This document shows, piece by piece, positions 1-8,489 of a stretch of DNA of 64,000 nt. The DNA comes from Nonomuraea wenchangensis (GTDB lineage Bacteria > Actinomycetota > Actinomycetes > Streptosporangiales > Streptosporangiaceae). Numbering within the stretch: position 1 is the stretch's first letter; each line of letters opens with the position of its first letter. Location of the stretch: NCBI RefSeq assembly GCF_900111685.1, contig NZ_FOHX01000016.1:179671-243670 (forward strand). Direction: 5' to 3'. The translations under genes and the position numbers were made by a program. The notes under the pieces are model-generated. The model had not been told where the DNA came from, did not search any database, and saw only the letters and a list, made by a program, of their open reading frames with translations.

Positions 1-2
1 GT

Positions 3-1631
3 GACTTCCTCACCGTGGCGACGCCGGGCGCGGGCAAGACGACCTACGCCCTGCGCATCGCCAGCGAGCTGCTGTCCCGCGGGGTGATCAGGGCCGTCAC
101 CATCGTCACCCCGACCGAGCACCTCAAGCGCCAGTGGGCCGACGCCGCCGGGCGGGTCGGCCTCGGCATCGACCCCGAGTTCAAGAACAGCCAGGGCACC
201 ACCTCGCGCGACTACACCGGGGTCGCGGTGACCTACGCGCAGGTCGCGATGCATCCGGCGCTGCACAGGGCGCGCACCGAGGCGCGCAAGACGCTGGTCA
301 TCTTCGACGAGATCCACCACGCGGGCGACGCCAAGTCGTGGGGCGACGGCGTGCGCGAGGCGTTCGAGCCGGCCGCCCGCCGCCTCCAGCTCACCGGCAC
401 CCCGTTCCGTTCCGACGACAACCCGATCCCGTTCGTCGGATACGAGGAGGACGCCGAGGGCTTCAAGCGCAGCGTCGCCGACTACTCCTACGGCTACGGT
501 CCCGCCCTCGACGACGGCGTCGTACGCCCAGTGATCTTCCTCGCCTACAGCGGCGAGATGAAGTGGCGCACGCGGGCCGGCGACGAGCTGGCCGCCACGC
601 TCGGCACCCCGCTCACGAAGGACCAGCTCTCCCAGGCGTGGCGGGCCGCGCTCGACCCCAAGGGCGACTGGATCCGCCAGGTCATGCAGGCCGCCGACCG
701 GCGGCTGACCGAGGTGCGCCGGGGCGTGACCGACGCGGGCGGCCTGGTCATCGCCACCGATCACGAGACCGCCCGCGCCTACGCCAGGCACCTGCGCAAC
801 ATCACCGGCGAGGGCGCCACCGTGGTCCTGTCCGACGACCCCGGCGCCTCGAAGAAGATCAAGCAGTTCGCGGCGTCGCAGGATCGCTGGCTGGTCGCCG
901 TCCGGATGGTCTCCGAAGGCGTCGACATCCCGCGCCTGTGCGTGGGCGTCTACGCCACCTCCACCTCCACGCCGCTCTTCTTCGCGCAGGCGGTGGGGCG
1001 GTTCGTCCGCGCCCGCAAGCGTGGCGAGACGGCCTCGGTCTTCCTCCCGTCGGTGCCCATGCTCATGGGGCTGGCCAACGAGATGGAGGTCGAGCGCGAC
1101 CACGTGCTCAACAAGCGCCCGCCGGAGGACGGGCTCGACGACTCGCTGCTGGAGCAGGCCAACCGTAAGCAGGACAATCCTGACGTTCTGGGTGACGAGC
1201 TGCCGTTCGAGACGATGGAGACCTCGGCCACGTTCGACCGGGTGCTCTTCGACGGCGGCGAGTTCGGCACCGGGGCCGAGATCGGCTCCGCCGAGGAGGA
1301 GGACTTCCTCGGCCTGCCCGGCCTCCTGGAGCCCGACCAGGTGGCGACCCTGCTCCGCAAGCGCCAGTCCGACCAGCAGGCGGCCAAGCGCAAGCAGGCG
1401 TCCGCGGAGCCGGCCGCCCAGACCTTGGCCCCGCACGAGCAGATCGCCGAGCTGCGCCGCGAGCTCAACGGCCTGGTCGGCGCCTGGAACCACCGCACCG
1501 GACAGCCGCACGGCGTCATCCACGCCGAGCTGCGCCGCGTCTGCGGCGGCCCGCCGATCGCGCAGGCGACGGCGGAGCAGATCCAGGAACGCATCGACAT
1601 GATCCGCCGCTGGGCCACCCAGCGCCGCTGA
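3..1631 (+). CDS. Superfamily II DEAD/DEAH-box helicase, 5' end outside the window
   Basis: The frame is open from the window edge, so the N-terminus is missing; about 540 residues are visible. Helicase motifs appear in order: motif I (TPGAGKTT, right at the start), motif II DEIH near visible residue 98, motif III-like LTGTPFRSD, motif V (SEGVDIPR) and motif VI (QAVGRFVRAR). This is the two-RecA-fold layout of an ATP-dependent nucleic acid translocase. A charged tail of about 200 residues follows the helicase core. GTG at base 15 can be read as a start but lies only six codons before the P-loop, so it is an internal valine. The substrate cannot be told from sequence. Confidence 0.9.
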   Translation, partial: DFLTVATPGAGKTTYALRIASELLSRGVIRAVTIVTPTEHLKRQWADAAGRVGLGIDPEFKNSQGTTSRDYTGVAVTYAQVAMHPALHRARTEARKTLVIFDEIHHAGDAKSWGDGVREAFEPAARRLQLTGTPFRSDDNPIPFVGYEEDAEGFKRSVADYSYGYGPALDDGVVRPVIFLAYSGEMKWRTRAGDELAATLGTPLTKDQLSQAWRAALDPKGDWIRQVMQAADRRLTEVRRGVTDAGGLVIATDHETARAYARHLRNITGEGATVVLSDDPGASKKIKQFAASQDRWLVAVRMVSEGVDIPRLCVGVYATSTSTPLFFAQAVGRFVRARKRGETASVFLPSVPMLMGLANEMEVERDHVLNKRPPEDGLDDSLLEQANRKQDNPDVLGDELPFETMETSATFDRVLFDGGEFGTGAEIGSAEEEDFLGLPGLLEPDQVATLLRKRQSDQQAAKRKQASAEPAAQTLAPHEQIAELRRELNGLVGAWNHRTGQPHGVIHAELRRVCGGPPIAQATAEQIQERIDMIRRWATQRR

Positions 1632-1655
1632 CCCCCGCATGCCCTCGGCCGGTCC

Positions 1656-2171
1656 TCAGCGGTAGCGGTTGTGGCCGAGGTGGCGGATCATGATGCGGCA
1701 GGTCTCGGGCCGGCGTTCGCGGGTCCCGTCGGCGTGGTAGACGACCTCCGTCGTCGCGACCGGGCCGTGGGGCCATTCGGCGTAGCCGCGGCGGCGATAC
1801 AGCCGCTGCGCGTCGTGGTTGTCCAGGTCCACGCCGAGGGCGACGCACTCGTGGCCCTCTGCGAGCAGCCGGTCCTCGGCCGCCCACAGCAGCTCGGTCC
1901 CGATGCCCTGGTTCCGGCGTGGCGCGGCCACCTCCAGATGGGTGAGCAGCGCCACGCCGGGTAAGTGGGCGCGCAACTCGGGCTCCTCGGCGGGCGCCAG
2001 CCACACGTACACGTCGCCGACCGCCACCTCCCGCTCCCAGGCCACGAGGAGAAAGCCGTGCCCGGCGTCCTGCAGGGCCAGGCGGTCGTGGAAGTAGTGC
2101 TCCTGCCCGAGCGACCGGACGATGGGACGGAGGTCCGCACGGACGGCTCGGCGTATGTCGGGGGCGCCCAC
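1656..2171 (-). CDS. GNAT-family N-acetyltransferase
   Basis: A protein of 171 residues with the acetyl-CoA binding motif A of GNAT enzymes (RRNQGIGTELL, about residues 88-98) and a C-terminal beta-strand/helix with QRLYRRRGY, the usual motif B ending. Family members move an acetyl group from acetyl-CoA to a small-molecule or protein amine; the substrate is unknown. The start is GTG at 2171. It converges on the helicase gene, with 24 bases between the stops. It may follow the glycosyltransferase gene on the same strand (49-base gap). Confidence 0.85.
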   Translation of the reverse strand: MGAPDIRRAVRADLRPIVRSLGQEHYFHDRLALQDAGHGFLLVAWEREVAVGDVYVWLAPAEEPELRAHLPGVALLTHLEVAAPRRNQGIGTELLWAAEDRLLAEGHECVALGVDLDNHDAQRLYRRRGYAEWPHGPVATTEVVYHADGTRERRPETCRIMIRHLGHNRYR

Positions 2172-2220
2172 GGAAGCACACGTTCCCGGAGGGCGGCGGC
2201 ACGAATCTTGCCGAAACCGG

Positions 2221-3396
2221 TCAATCCACCATGGATCCGTACCAATGCAGTCCGCGCTCGCCGTCCTTCACCAGCCACTTGACCGCGTCCGCGGTGGCGA
2301 ACTCCAGGTGCGGGAGCTCGTCGAGGTGCGCCGCCCAGCGCCGGCGGTCGACGGACCACGCCTTCAGGTAGCGTACGCACAGCTCAGGCTCGATGCGGCG
2401 GAGCCGGCCGAGCGCGGCGAGCAGGGAGTTCTCCATCGCGTGCCGGTTGTGCCGGGGCCCCTGGGGCAGGCGGCGTACGCGGCTCAGCACGTCCTCGACG
2501 AAGCGCCGCCGCTTGGCGAGGAAGTCCCGCCAGTACGCGGCGTCGGCCGCCGCCCGCCATCCGGCCGCTGCGTCCCCGTCCAGCAGCCAGTAGACGCCTT
2601 CGGCCAGCACATCGCCGAACTCCTGCTCGCGCGCCCGCACCGGCCGGTCGAACGGGTCGTACGGCCGCTGCTTGACCTGCCCGGCCACCGCGAGGCGGCG
2701 CAGTCTCCGCTCGCCCAGCAGGTAGAACCAGTCCTCGTTGTAGACGTTGGGGAAGAAGGAGGGCGTGCGCCCGGGATCCACGGCGACGGCCAGCGCGCCC
2801 CCTCCCACGAACGACTCCTGGTGCCCGCCGGTGAGGCGATGCGCGTGGCACACCACCGAGTTGTCCGGATAGCCGCCGATGTGCATGCCGACGGCGTCGT
2901 AGGTGTCGAGCAGCGCCGCGGCCCGTTCGACGTCCGCCAGGCGGCCCACCTCGATGTCGTCGTCCAGGAAGACGATCCGCCGCCAGCCGAGCAGCCGGGC
3001 CAGCAGCAGCCCGGTGTTGCGCTTGGCGCTGAGGTCGGTCGTACGCGCGAACGGGGTGTCCCGCAGCACGGCCGTGGTCTCGAAGTCGGGCAGCCGCAGC
3101 CGGTCCACGTGGTCGACGTCGGCGCTGATGTAGCGCAGGCCGGCCGGCATGGCCTGGGCCGCCTCCCTGGCCCGGCTCCAGTTGCGGCTGTGCAGCGACA
3201 CCAGGTGGCAGCCGAGGGCGAGGGCGAGCCGGGTCGCGTACGTCAGCCAGCGCGGATGCCGGATCGTCGGGACGACGATCGCGTCGATGGCGCCCCGGCC
3301 GTGCGGCGGCTGCTCGCCCTCCTCGAAGACGTCGACGAGGTGCCGGTGCGAGCCGTGGTGGTGCTCGCCGCCGCCGCGCGACCTGTCATGCTCCAC
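2221..3396 (-). CDS. GT-A-fold glycosyltransferase-like protein
   Basis: A protein of 391 residues. A Rossmann-like opening (IVVPTIRHPRW) is followed by a DDD metal-binding triad (FLDDDIEV, about residues 145-152) and NEDWFYL about 80 residues later, the arrangement of inverting GT-A (family 2-like) glycosyltransferases. The C-terminal 150 residues are helical and Arg-rich. It has no signal peptide or membrane helix, so it is probably cytosolic. The GTG start lies inside the end of the XRE-type gene (11-base overlap), so the two are probably translationally coupled. Sugar donor and acceptor are unknown. Confidence 0.65.
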   Translation of the reverse strand: MEHDRSRGGGEHHHGSHRHLVDVFEEGEQPPHGRGAIDAIVVPTIRHPRWLTYATRLALALGCHLVSLHSRNWSRAREAAQAMPAGLRYISADVDHVDRLRLPDFETTAVLRDTPFARTTDLSAKRNTGLLLARLLGWRRIVFLDDDIEVGRLADVERAAALLDTYDAVGMHIGGYPDNSVVCHAHRLTGGHQESFVGGGALAVAVDPGRTPSFFPNVYNEDWFYLLGERRLRRLAVAGQVKQRPYDPFDRPVRAREQEFGDVLAEGVYWLLDGDAAAGWRAAADAAYWRDFLAKRRRFVEDVLSRVRRLPQGPRHNRHAMENSLLAALGRLRRIEPELCVRYLKAWSVDRRRWAAHLDELPHLEFATADAVKWLVKDGERGLHWYGSMVD

Positions 3397-4492
3397 GGGC
3401 GTCCGACCACTCGTGCAGCCGGAACGACTCCTGGGTCCAGTCGGGCGTGACCACGACCCTGCCCTCGATCCTGACCCGCATGAGGATGCTGTAGGACTCG
3501 GCGTCGCCGAAGCGTTCGCGCAGGTAGGTGGCGTTGCGGTCGCGGAAGCGGGCGTCGGTGAGCGCGCGGACCGCGCCGTAGACGCCTCTGGCGTACATGC
3601 CGTTGCAGATGGTCAAGGTGCGCTCGCGGTTGTCCGGGTTGACGCCGCGGTAGAAGAAGGCGACGTCTTCGAGCAGTCGTACACTATCGCCGGAACGGAC
3701 CGTCGTCGGATGGTGACGAAGCGTGTCGTCACCATCGCCGACCTCGAAGTACGGGCCCCGCTCGCCGTCCCAGTCGGGCACCTGCCGCACCGGCAGGCCG
3801 GACATGCGGGCCAGCGTGGAGGCGGTGACCTCGTTGTAGTCGACGCCGCCGAGCAGCGCGACGTGCGTGGTGAGGTCGTCGGAGCGCAGGTCTTCGGTGG
3901 CGCGCAGGGTCACCTGGCTGTGCGGGTTGGCGGCCCGCAGGTGGCCCCATAACTCGAATAAAGAGTCGAGGTCGGAGTATTTGTAGAGCTCGATGTAGTC
4001 GCCCTGGGACGGGACGGCGAACGGGATCCTGGCCCGCTCCTTCTCCGGGATCTGCGAGCAGATGATCGTGATCGGCTCGCCCTCAGGGAAGTGCCATGGG
4101 CCGGTCGTCAGGGCGTCGCCGGGCCCGCCGGGACCGCCGCCCTCCGCCGTGACCTGGTGGCGCAGCGCCGTCTGGCGCAGCCGGGTCAGCTCGGCCAGGA
4201 GCTTCTTGTGCTGGTCCAGCTCATCGGAGGTCAGCTCGGACGGCGACGGCACGCGAGGGACGTCGCCCGCGAGCGAGCGCCGGGTCGCGAAGAAGGCGGC
4301 GTACTTCTCCAGGCGGTGCAGGGGAGGGATCTTGGCCGTGGTGGTGGACTCCCAGGAGGAGATCAGCGGGACGCTGACCCCGAACGCCTCCCGCAGCTGC
4401 GCCTGGGTGACCCGGAGGTCCGGCCAGTGGCTGTCGCGGAGCTCGCGCAGACGCCGGGCCAGCGCGGTCCGCGCGGAATCGTCGCCGCTCAT
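3386..4492 (-). CDS. XRE-family HTH protein with a large C-terminal sensor-like domain
   Basis: A protein of 368 residues. Residues about 10-70 form a Cro/C1 helix-turn-helix (VTQAQLREAFGVSVPLISSWE). A Rossmann-like C-terminal domain has conserved-looking blocks ITIICSQIPE, YKYSDLDSLFELWGHL, LLGGVDYNE, TICNGMYARGVYGAVRALTD and a closing PDWTQESFRLHEW. No enzyme motif is recognised; the pattern suggests a ligand-binding or nucleotide-sensing domain (inference). It heads a two-gene unit with the glycosyltransferase-like gene and has 330 bases upstream for control. Confidence 0.7.
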   Translation of the reverse strand: MSGDDSARTALARRLRELRDSHWPDLRVTQAQLREAFGVSVPLISSWESTTTAKIPPLHRLEKYAAFFATRRSLAGDVPRVPSPSELTSDELDQHKKLLAELTRLRQTALRHQVTAEGGGPGGPGDALTTGPWHFPEGEPITIICSQIPEKERARIPFAVPSQGDYIELYKYSDLDSLFELWGHLRAANPHSQVTLRATEDLRSDDLTTHVALLGGVDYNEVTASTLARMSGLPVRQVPDWDGERGPYFEVGDGDDTLRHHPTTVRSGDSVRLLEDVAFFYRGVNPDNRERTLTICNGMYARGVYGAVRALTDARFRDRNATYLRERFGDAESYSILMRVRIEGRVVVTPDWTQESFRLHEWSDARGA

Positions 4493-4822
4493 GCCTGCCT
4501 CAATCTAACTTCAGCAATTTCTAGTGAATATCCACCTCGCTGCGGGATTCGCAGAGAACCCGCAGCTAGGCCCCGACACATGCGCTACGCGCGAAAACGC
4601 CGCACGCGAAAGACAACAGTTTAGCCAGACATCTCTGACCGATGGGAAGGAATGTCCGGCTTCAGCCGGGGGAATCATTCAGTCGGTAAGTTCGGTAAAT
4701 ACACTGAAGTTAACTGAATGTAGGCGAGGTGGTTCATTGCCGCGAGCCCGTTTGAGACTCCGTCACGCCCCGGCCGGAGCGGCACCCTCACCAGTTTCTC
4801 GTCTCCGTACAGGGATCACCTC
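4493..4822. promoter_or_regulatory. Intergenic region (330 bp) with a TTCAGT/ACTGAA repeat cluster
   Basis: No convincing gene is seen. It is less GC-rich than its surroundings. CATTCAGT (4676-4683) is mirrored by ACTGAATG (4713-4720), an 8-bp perfect inverted repeat with a 29-bp spacer. A further ACTGAA starts at 4703, exactly 10 bp before the right arm. GTTAAC at 4709-4714 is itself palindromic. The cluster could be an operator for the divergent XRE-type gene or for the small membrane protein gene downstream. Confidence 0.4.
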
Positions 4823-5047
4823 ATGATGTTCTCGGCTTCCCCCCTTGTCCTGACCGCTCTCCAGACCGCCGGCAGCAGCGGCTTTTCCCTGCTGCTCCTG
4901 ACCGCGCTGATCACCTCCGTGGTGGCCGCGATCCGCTGGACGGCCCGGCGGACCCAGATCCTGGTGGTGATCAGTGGCACCGCCTTGCTGCTCGCGTTCC
5001 TCGTCGTGCTGATCCTCGCCTACCCCTTCGTCAGCGGACTGACGTGA
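4823..5047 (+). CDS. Small two-helix membrane protein
   Basis: A 74-residue frame beginning at tandem ATG codons. It encodes two hydrophobic stretches (about residues 20-38 and 46-70) separated by the basic loop RWTARRTQ, which predicts an integral membrane hairpin. No family is recognised. The gene stands alone between the XRE-type unit and the STAS gene. The ribosome binding site is weak, so coding status rests on hydrophobicity and GC-rich third positions. Confidence 0.5.
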   Translation: MMFSASPLVLTALQTAGSSGFSLLLLTALITSVVAAIRWTARRTQILVVISGTALLLAFLVVLILAYPFVSGLT

Positions 5048-5215
5048 GGGCGTCGCGTCCGGTTCCCGCTCCTGCTTCAGGCGGGCGCCGGACGTCGATC
5101 GACCGGGTCTGAACCATACGCATTTGGCCACAGAGCAGTGACCTTCCGTTAGAGACCCGGCAGAAGCGGCAACAACTCTCTTGGCTCGCGTTGATGCGCA
5201 GAAGGACTCCAGCCC

Positions 5216-5593
5216 ATGTCATATGAGGCCAACCGAAAATCGACGCTCAACGTCACTTCAGGCCTCTCGCGCAACGCCGTGATCCTTCGGCTCGAAGGCG
5301 AGCTCGACGTCAACGCGGTGCCCCTGCTGCGGGAGCACCTGGAGCTCGTCTGGGAGCTGCCCCCGCCCCCGTTTCTCATCCTCGATCTCGCCGAGGTGCA
5401 GTTCTGTGACTCGATGGGCATGAACGAGCTCGTCGGCGTCATGCAGCGCTGCGAGGCCCGGGGCACCCGGCTGCTGCTCGGCGGGGTGCAGGGCGTGATG
5501 GCGCGGGTGCTCTCGATCACCGGGCTGCGGCACGCGTTCGAGGTGTTCGCGCAGTTCGACGATGCGCTCCGGCTCGCGGTCGCGGCCCCCTGA
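5216..5593 (+). CDS. STAS-domain anti-sigma factor antagonist
   Basis: A 125-residue single-domain protein. The STAS core is clear: VILRLEGELDVNAVPLL (strand/helix) and LILDLAEVQFCDSMGMNELVGV, where the Ser after CD is the usual site phosphorylated by an anti-sigma serine kinase. In actinomycetes such proteins (BldG, SpoIIAA and RsbV types) bind the anti-sigma kinase when dephosphorylated and free a stress sigma factor. No kinase or sigma gene is adjacent, so the partner is elsewhere. AAGGA lies about 10 bases before the ATG. Confidence 0.9.
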   Translation: MSYEANRKSTLNVTSGLSRNAVILRLEGELDVNAVPLLREHLELVWELPPPPFLILDLAEVQFCDSMGMNELVGVMQRCEARGTRLLLGGVQGVMARVLSITGLRHAFEVFAQFDDALRLAVAAP

Positions 5594-5599
5594 CTCCGC

Positions 5600-6115
5600 T
5601 CAGCCGCGCGGCGGCGGGATGCGGCGGCCGTTGCGGCCGTCGACCGGGACCCGGGCGGCGTCCTTCGGCAGCGGCACCGTGACCGCCGCGGTGTGGCCCT
5701 TGACGTGCACCGGCAGGGTGTAGGCGAGCCGCCGCGCGCCCCCGGCCGGGGCCAGGTGTCCGGTGTGCAGCCAGACCAGCAGCCGCCGGCCCTGCGAGCG
5801 CATCGCGACCTCCGCCGTGTCGCACTCGTGGCGGCGGGCCGCCCAGGTCAGCACGAGGCTCGTGCCCAGCCGGGCCGAGCGCGGGGTGGGGGCGCGCTCC
5901 GGGCAGGAGGCCGGCGGCGCGACGTCGTGGGCCACGACCGTGTGGTCGGGGGTCGCGTGCGGCGTGGTGAGCCGGCCCATGACGATCGTGCCGGCCTCCA
6001 GCAGCAGCAGGGTCACGATCGCGCCCGCTCGCTCCAGGGGGCGACCCCTGAACAGGAGCCAGAGGCTGAGCGGAGCGAGGAGCAGCCAGGCCGCCCCGAG
6101 TGAGAGGGCCAGCAT
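5600..6115 (-). CDS. Membrane-anchored protein of unknown function
   Basis: A 171-residue protein with two N-terminal hydrophobic segments (about residues 1-23 and 30-48). A Cys- and His-containing extracytoplasmic region of about 120 residues follows and ends in a basic, Pro-rich tail. No domain is recognised. It converges on the STAS gene with only 6 bases between stops. Good third-position GC supports this frame over the overlapping ones. Confidence 0.55.
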   Translation of the reverse strand: MLALSLGAAWLLLAPLSLWLLFRGRPLERAGAIVTLLLLEAGTIVMGRLTTPHATPDHTVVAHDVAPPASCPERAPTPRSARLGTSLVLTWAARRHECDTAEVAMRSQGRRLLVWLHTGHLAPAGGARRLAYTLPVHVKGHTAAVTVPLPKDAARVPVDGRNGRRIPPPRG

Positions 6116-6205
6116 GGGAAACCTTCGAGTCAGAGGATCATGTCACTCTCCGTACTACTGTGGCTCCGGAGAGGGTTCATCCTCTTGAGTATCACATGAC
6201 CGAAG

Positions 6206-6228
6206 CGTTGCGAAGCGCGTACGCAACG
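6206..6228. terminator. Short hairpin downstream of pncA
   Basis: CGTTGCG (6206-6212) pairs with CGCAACG (6222-6228) across a 9-base loop, 17 bases past the pncA stop. There is no T-tract, as is common for actinomycete terminators. It could serve pncA, or be part of the promoter region of the leftward membrane-protein gene. Confidence 0.35.
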
Positions 6229-6244
6229 TGAACGGCCGTTGTGG

Positions 6245-6832
6245 TCAGCCCGTAACGGGAGCCCCCGTCAGCGTGACGCCCGCCCGCTCCAGCTCCGCCC
6301 GCGCGGCCTCGGTCGTCGCCGGCGTCACCCCCGCCGTGAGGTCGAGCGGCACCCGCACCGTGAGGCCGTTCTTCACGGCGTCGAGGGCGGTGGCGCGCAC
6401 GCAGTGGTCGGTGGCGATGCCGACGACGTCAACCTCGCTCACCCCGCGCTCCCGCAGCCAGTCGATCAGGGTCGCGCCGTCGCCGCTCTCGCCCTCGAAG
6501 CCGCTGTAGGCTGCGGTGTAAGCGCCTTTGCTGAAGACCTCCTCCACCGCCGACACGTCGAACGACGGGTGGAAGTCGGCGCCCGGCGTGCCCGCCACGC
6601 AGTGGGCGGGCCAGGTGGAGACGTAGTCGGGGGAGTCGGCGAAGTGGTCGCCGGGGGAGACGTGATAGTCGCGGGTGGCCACCACGTGGTCGTAGCCGTG
6701 CTCGCGCACGTGGCGGGTGATCGCCGCGGCCACGGCGGAGCCGCCGGCAACGGGGAGACTGCCACCTTCGCAGAAGTCGTTCTGCACATCGACGATGATC
6801 AGCGCGGTGCCCATAAGAGCACGATACGTCAC
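6245..6832 (-). CDS. pncA: Nicotinamidase / isochorismatase-family hydrolase
   Basis: A protein of 195 residues. It deamidates nicotinamide to nicotinate for the Preiss-Handler NAD salvage route. The catalytic triad of the cysteine hydrolase fold is visible: Asp in IIVDVQNDF, Lys in FSKGAY and Cys in GIATDHCVRATA. The GTG start at 6832 overlaps the pncB stop as GTGA, so translation is probably coupled; an ATG six codons in (6814) is the alternative start. Pairing with pncB places the two successive salvage steps in one transcript. Confidence 0.92.
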   Translation of the reverse strand: MTYRALMGTALIIVDVQNDFCEGGSLPVAGGSAVAAAITRHVREHGYDHVVATRDYHVSPGDHFADSPDYVSTWPAHCVAGTPGADFHPSFDVSAVEEVFSKGAYTAAYSGFEGESGDGATLIDWLRERGVSEVDVVGIATDHCVRATALDAVKNGLTVRVPLDLTAGVTPATTEAARAELERAGVTLTGAPVTG

Positions 6833-8106
6833 GCGAACTCGGTCGGGATCGCCGCGTACCCTCTGCCCAGGTGCAGGGCCTCCAGGGGGAGGGTGGCGAC
6901 CGCGCTCCGGTGGCGCTCGCGGGCCTCGGCCAGGGACTCCCTGCCGATCACCTTGCCGTCGCGCACCAGGTCGTGCAGCAGGGGTACGCCGCCCTCGGGG
7001 ACCAGGCCGCCGGTGGTGATCAGCTCGGTCTCGACGTGCCCGGAGTCGTCGAGCAGCCGGTACGCCTCCTTGCGCCCGCCCCGCGACGGCTTGCCCACCG
7101 AGCGCTTGGCCACGGCCTCCAGCTCGCCGCTCGCCGTCTCGCGCGCCACCAGCTTGTAGACCAGCGCCGCCGTCGGCACCCCGGAACCGGTCACCAGCGA
7201 GGTGCCGACGCCGTAGCCGTCCACGGGGGCGGCGGCGAGGGCGGCGATGGCGTACTCGTCCAGGTCGGAGGTGACGAGGATGCGGGTGCCGGTCGCGCCG
7301 AGCGCGTCGAGCTGCCGGCGTACCTCCTGGGCCGCGGCGGCGAGGTCGCCGGAGTCGATGCGGACCGCGCCCAGCGCGGGCCCGGCCAGTTCGACCGCCG
7401 TGCGCACCGCCTCGGCCACGTCGTAGGTGTCCACCAGCAGGGTGGTGGCGGCGCCGAACGAGGCGATCTGCGCCTCGAACGCCGCCCGCTCGCTGTCGTG
7501 CAGCAGCGTGAAGGCGTGGGCGGCGGTGCCGGCGGTGGGGATGCCGTAGCGGTGGCCGGCCATGAGGTTGGAGGTCGAGGCGAACCCGGCGATGTAGGCC
7601 GCGCGGGCCGCCGCCACGGCCGCGTCCTCGTGCGTGCGCCGCGAGCCCATCTCGATGAGGGGCCGCTCGCCGGCCGCGTTCGTCATGCGGGAGGCAGCCG
7701 AGGCGATCGCGCAGTCGTGGTTGAGTATCGACAGGATCAGCGTCTCCAGCAGCACGGCCTCGGCGAAGGTCCCCTCGACGACGAGGATGGGGGAGGCGGG
7801 GAAGTAGAGGTCGCCCTCCTGGTAGCCGCAGATGTTCCCGGCGAACCTGTAGTCGGCCAGGAACGCCAGCGTGGCCTCGTCGACGACCCGGTGCTCGCGC
7901 AGGAAAGTGAGTTCCTCGTCACCGAAACGGAAGCGTTCGAGCTCGTCGAGGACACGCCCGGTGCCCGCGACGACTCCATACCTGCGCCCGCCCGGCAGAT
8001 GCCTGGCGAACACCTCGAAGACCGCGCGCCGGTGCGCCGCGCCGCTGCGCAGGGCCGCCTGCAGCATCGTCAGCTCATAGTGATCTGTGAGCAACGCAGT
8101 GCTCAT
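6829..8106 (-). CDS. pncB: Nicotinate phosphoribosyltransferase
   Basis: A protein of 425 residues that makes nicotinate mononucleotide from nicotinate, PRPP and ATP. Recognisable blocks are the N-terminal LLTDHYELTML, EMGSRRTHEDAAVAAARAAYIAGF around the regulatory His region, VRIDSGDLAAAA and the phosphate-binding GYGVGTSLVTG. The start is ATG at 8106; another ATG two codons upstream (8112) is possible. The gene lies divergently from clpS with about 50 bases between, the same arrangement as Mycobacterium pncB1-clpS. Confidence 0.93.
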   Translation of the reverse strand: MSTALLTDHYELTMLQAALRSGAAHRRAVFEVFARHLPGGRRYGVVAGTGRVLDELERFRFGDEELTFLREHRVVDEATLAFLADYRFAGNICGYQEGDLYFPASPILVVEGTFAEAVLLETLILSILNHDCAIASAASRMTNAAGERPLIEMGSRRTHEDAAVAAARAAYIAGFASTSNLMAGHRYGIPTAGTAAHAFTLLHDSERAAFEAQIASFGAATTLLVDTYDVAEAVRTAVELAGPALGAVRIDSGDLAAAAQEVRRQLDALGATGTRILVTSDLDEYAIAALAAAPVDGYGVGTSLVTGSGVPTAALVYKLVARETASGELEAVAKRSVGKPSRGGRKEAYRLLDDSGHVETELITTGGLVPEGGVPLLHDLVRDGKVIGRESLAEARERHRSAVATLPLEALHLGRGYAAIPTEFA

Positions 8107-8158
8107 GGTCATTGTCACGACTCGAAGACTACGACTCAGATAGGGCAGACTTGCGGAT

Positions 8159-8452
8159 GTGGGTACCACCGCTCCAATCGCCGTCGAGCGTCCGTCATCG
8201 GACGTCCGGCCCGATCTGCCCTGGGTAACCATCGTGTGGAACGACCCCGTCAATCTGATGTCGTACGTGACCTACGTCTTCCAGACGGTCTTCGGCTACA
8301 CCAGGGAGAAGGCCGAAAAACTCATGCTGGACGTGCACCACAAGGGCAAGGCCGTGGTGTCCAGCGGCACGCGCGAAGAGATGGAGCGCGATGTGCAGAT
8401 TCTCCACTCCTACGGCTTGTGGGCGACGCTCCAGCCAGATTCGGTCAAGTAG
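8159..8452 (+). CDS. clpS: ATP-dependent Clp protease adaptor ClpS
   Basis: A protein of 97 residues. ClpS delivers N-degron substrates to ClpAP/ClpCP. The family signature is present: VTIVWNDPVNLMSYV, where the Asn-Asp contacts the N-terminal residue of the substrate, then VFGYTREKAEKLMLDVHHKGKA. A GTG start is used. It opens a rightward block clpS-DUF2017-mec-cysO-cysM with the order known from Mycobacterium Rv1331-Rv1336. Confidence 0.95.
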   Translation: MGTTAPIAVERPSSDVRPDLPWVTIVWNDPVNLMSYVTYVFQTVFGYTREKAEKLMLDVHHKGKAVVSSGTREEMERDVQILHSYGLWATLQPDSVK

Positions 8453-8489
8453 GGCGTATGACGCTCTCGACGCGCGTGAAGAGGTGCGG

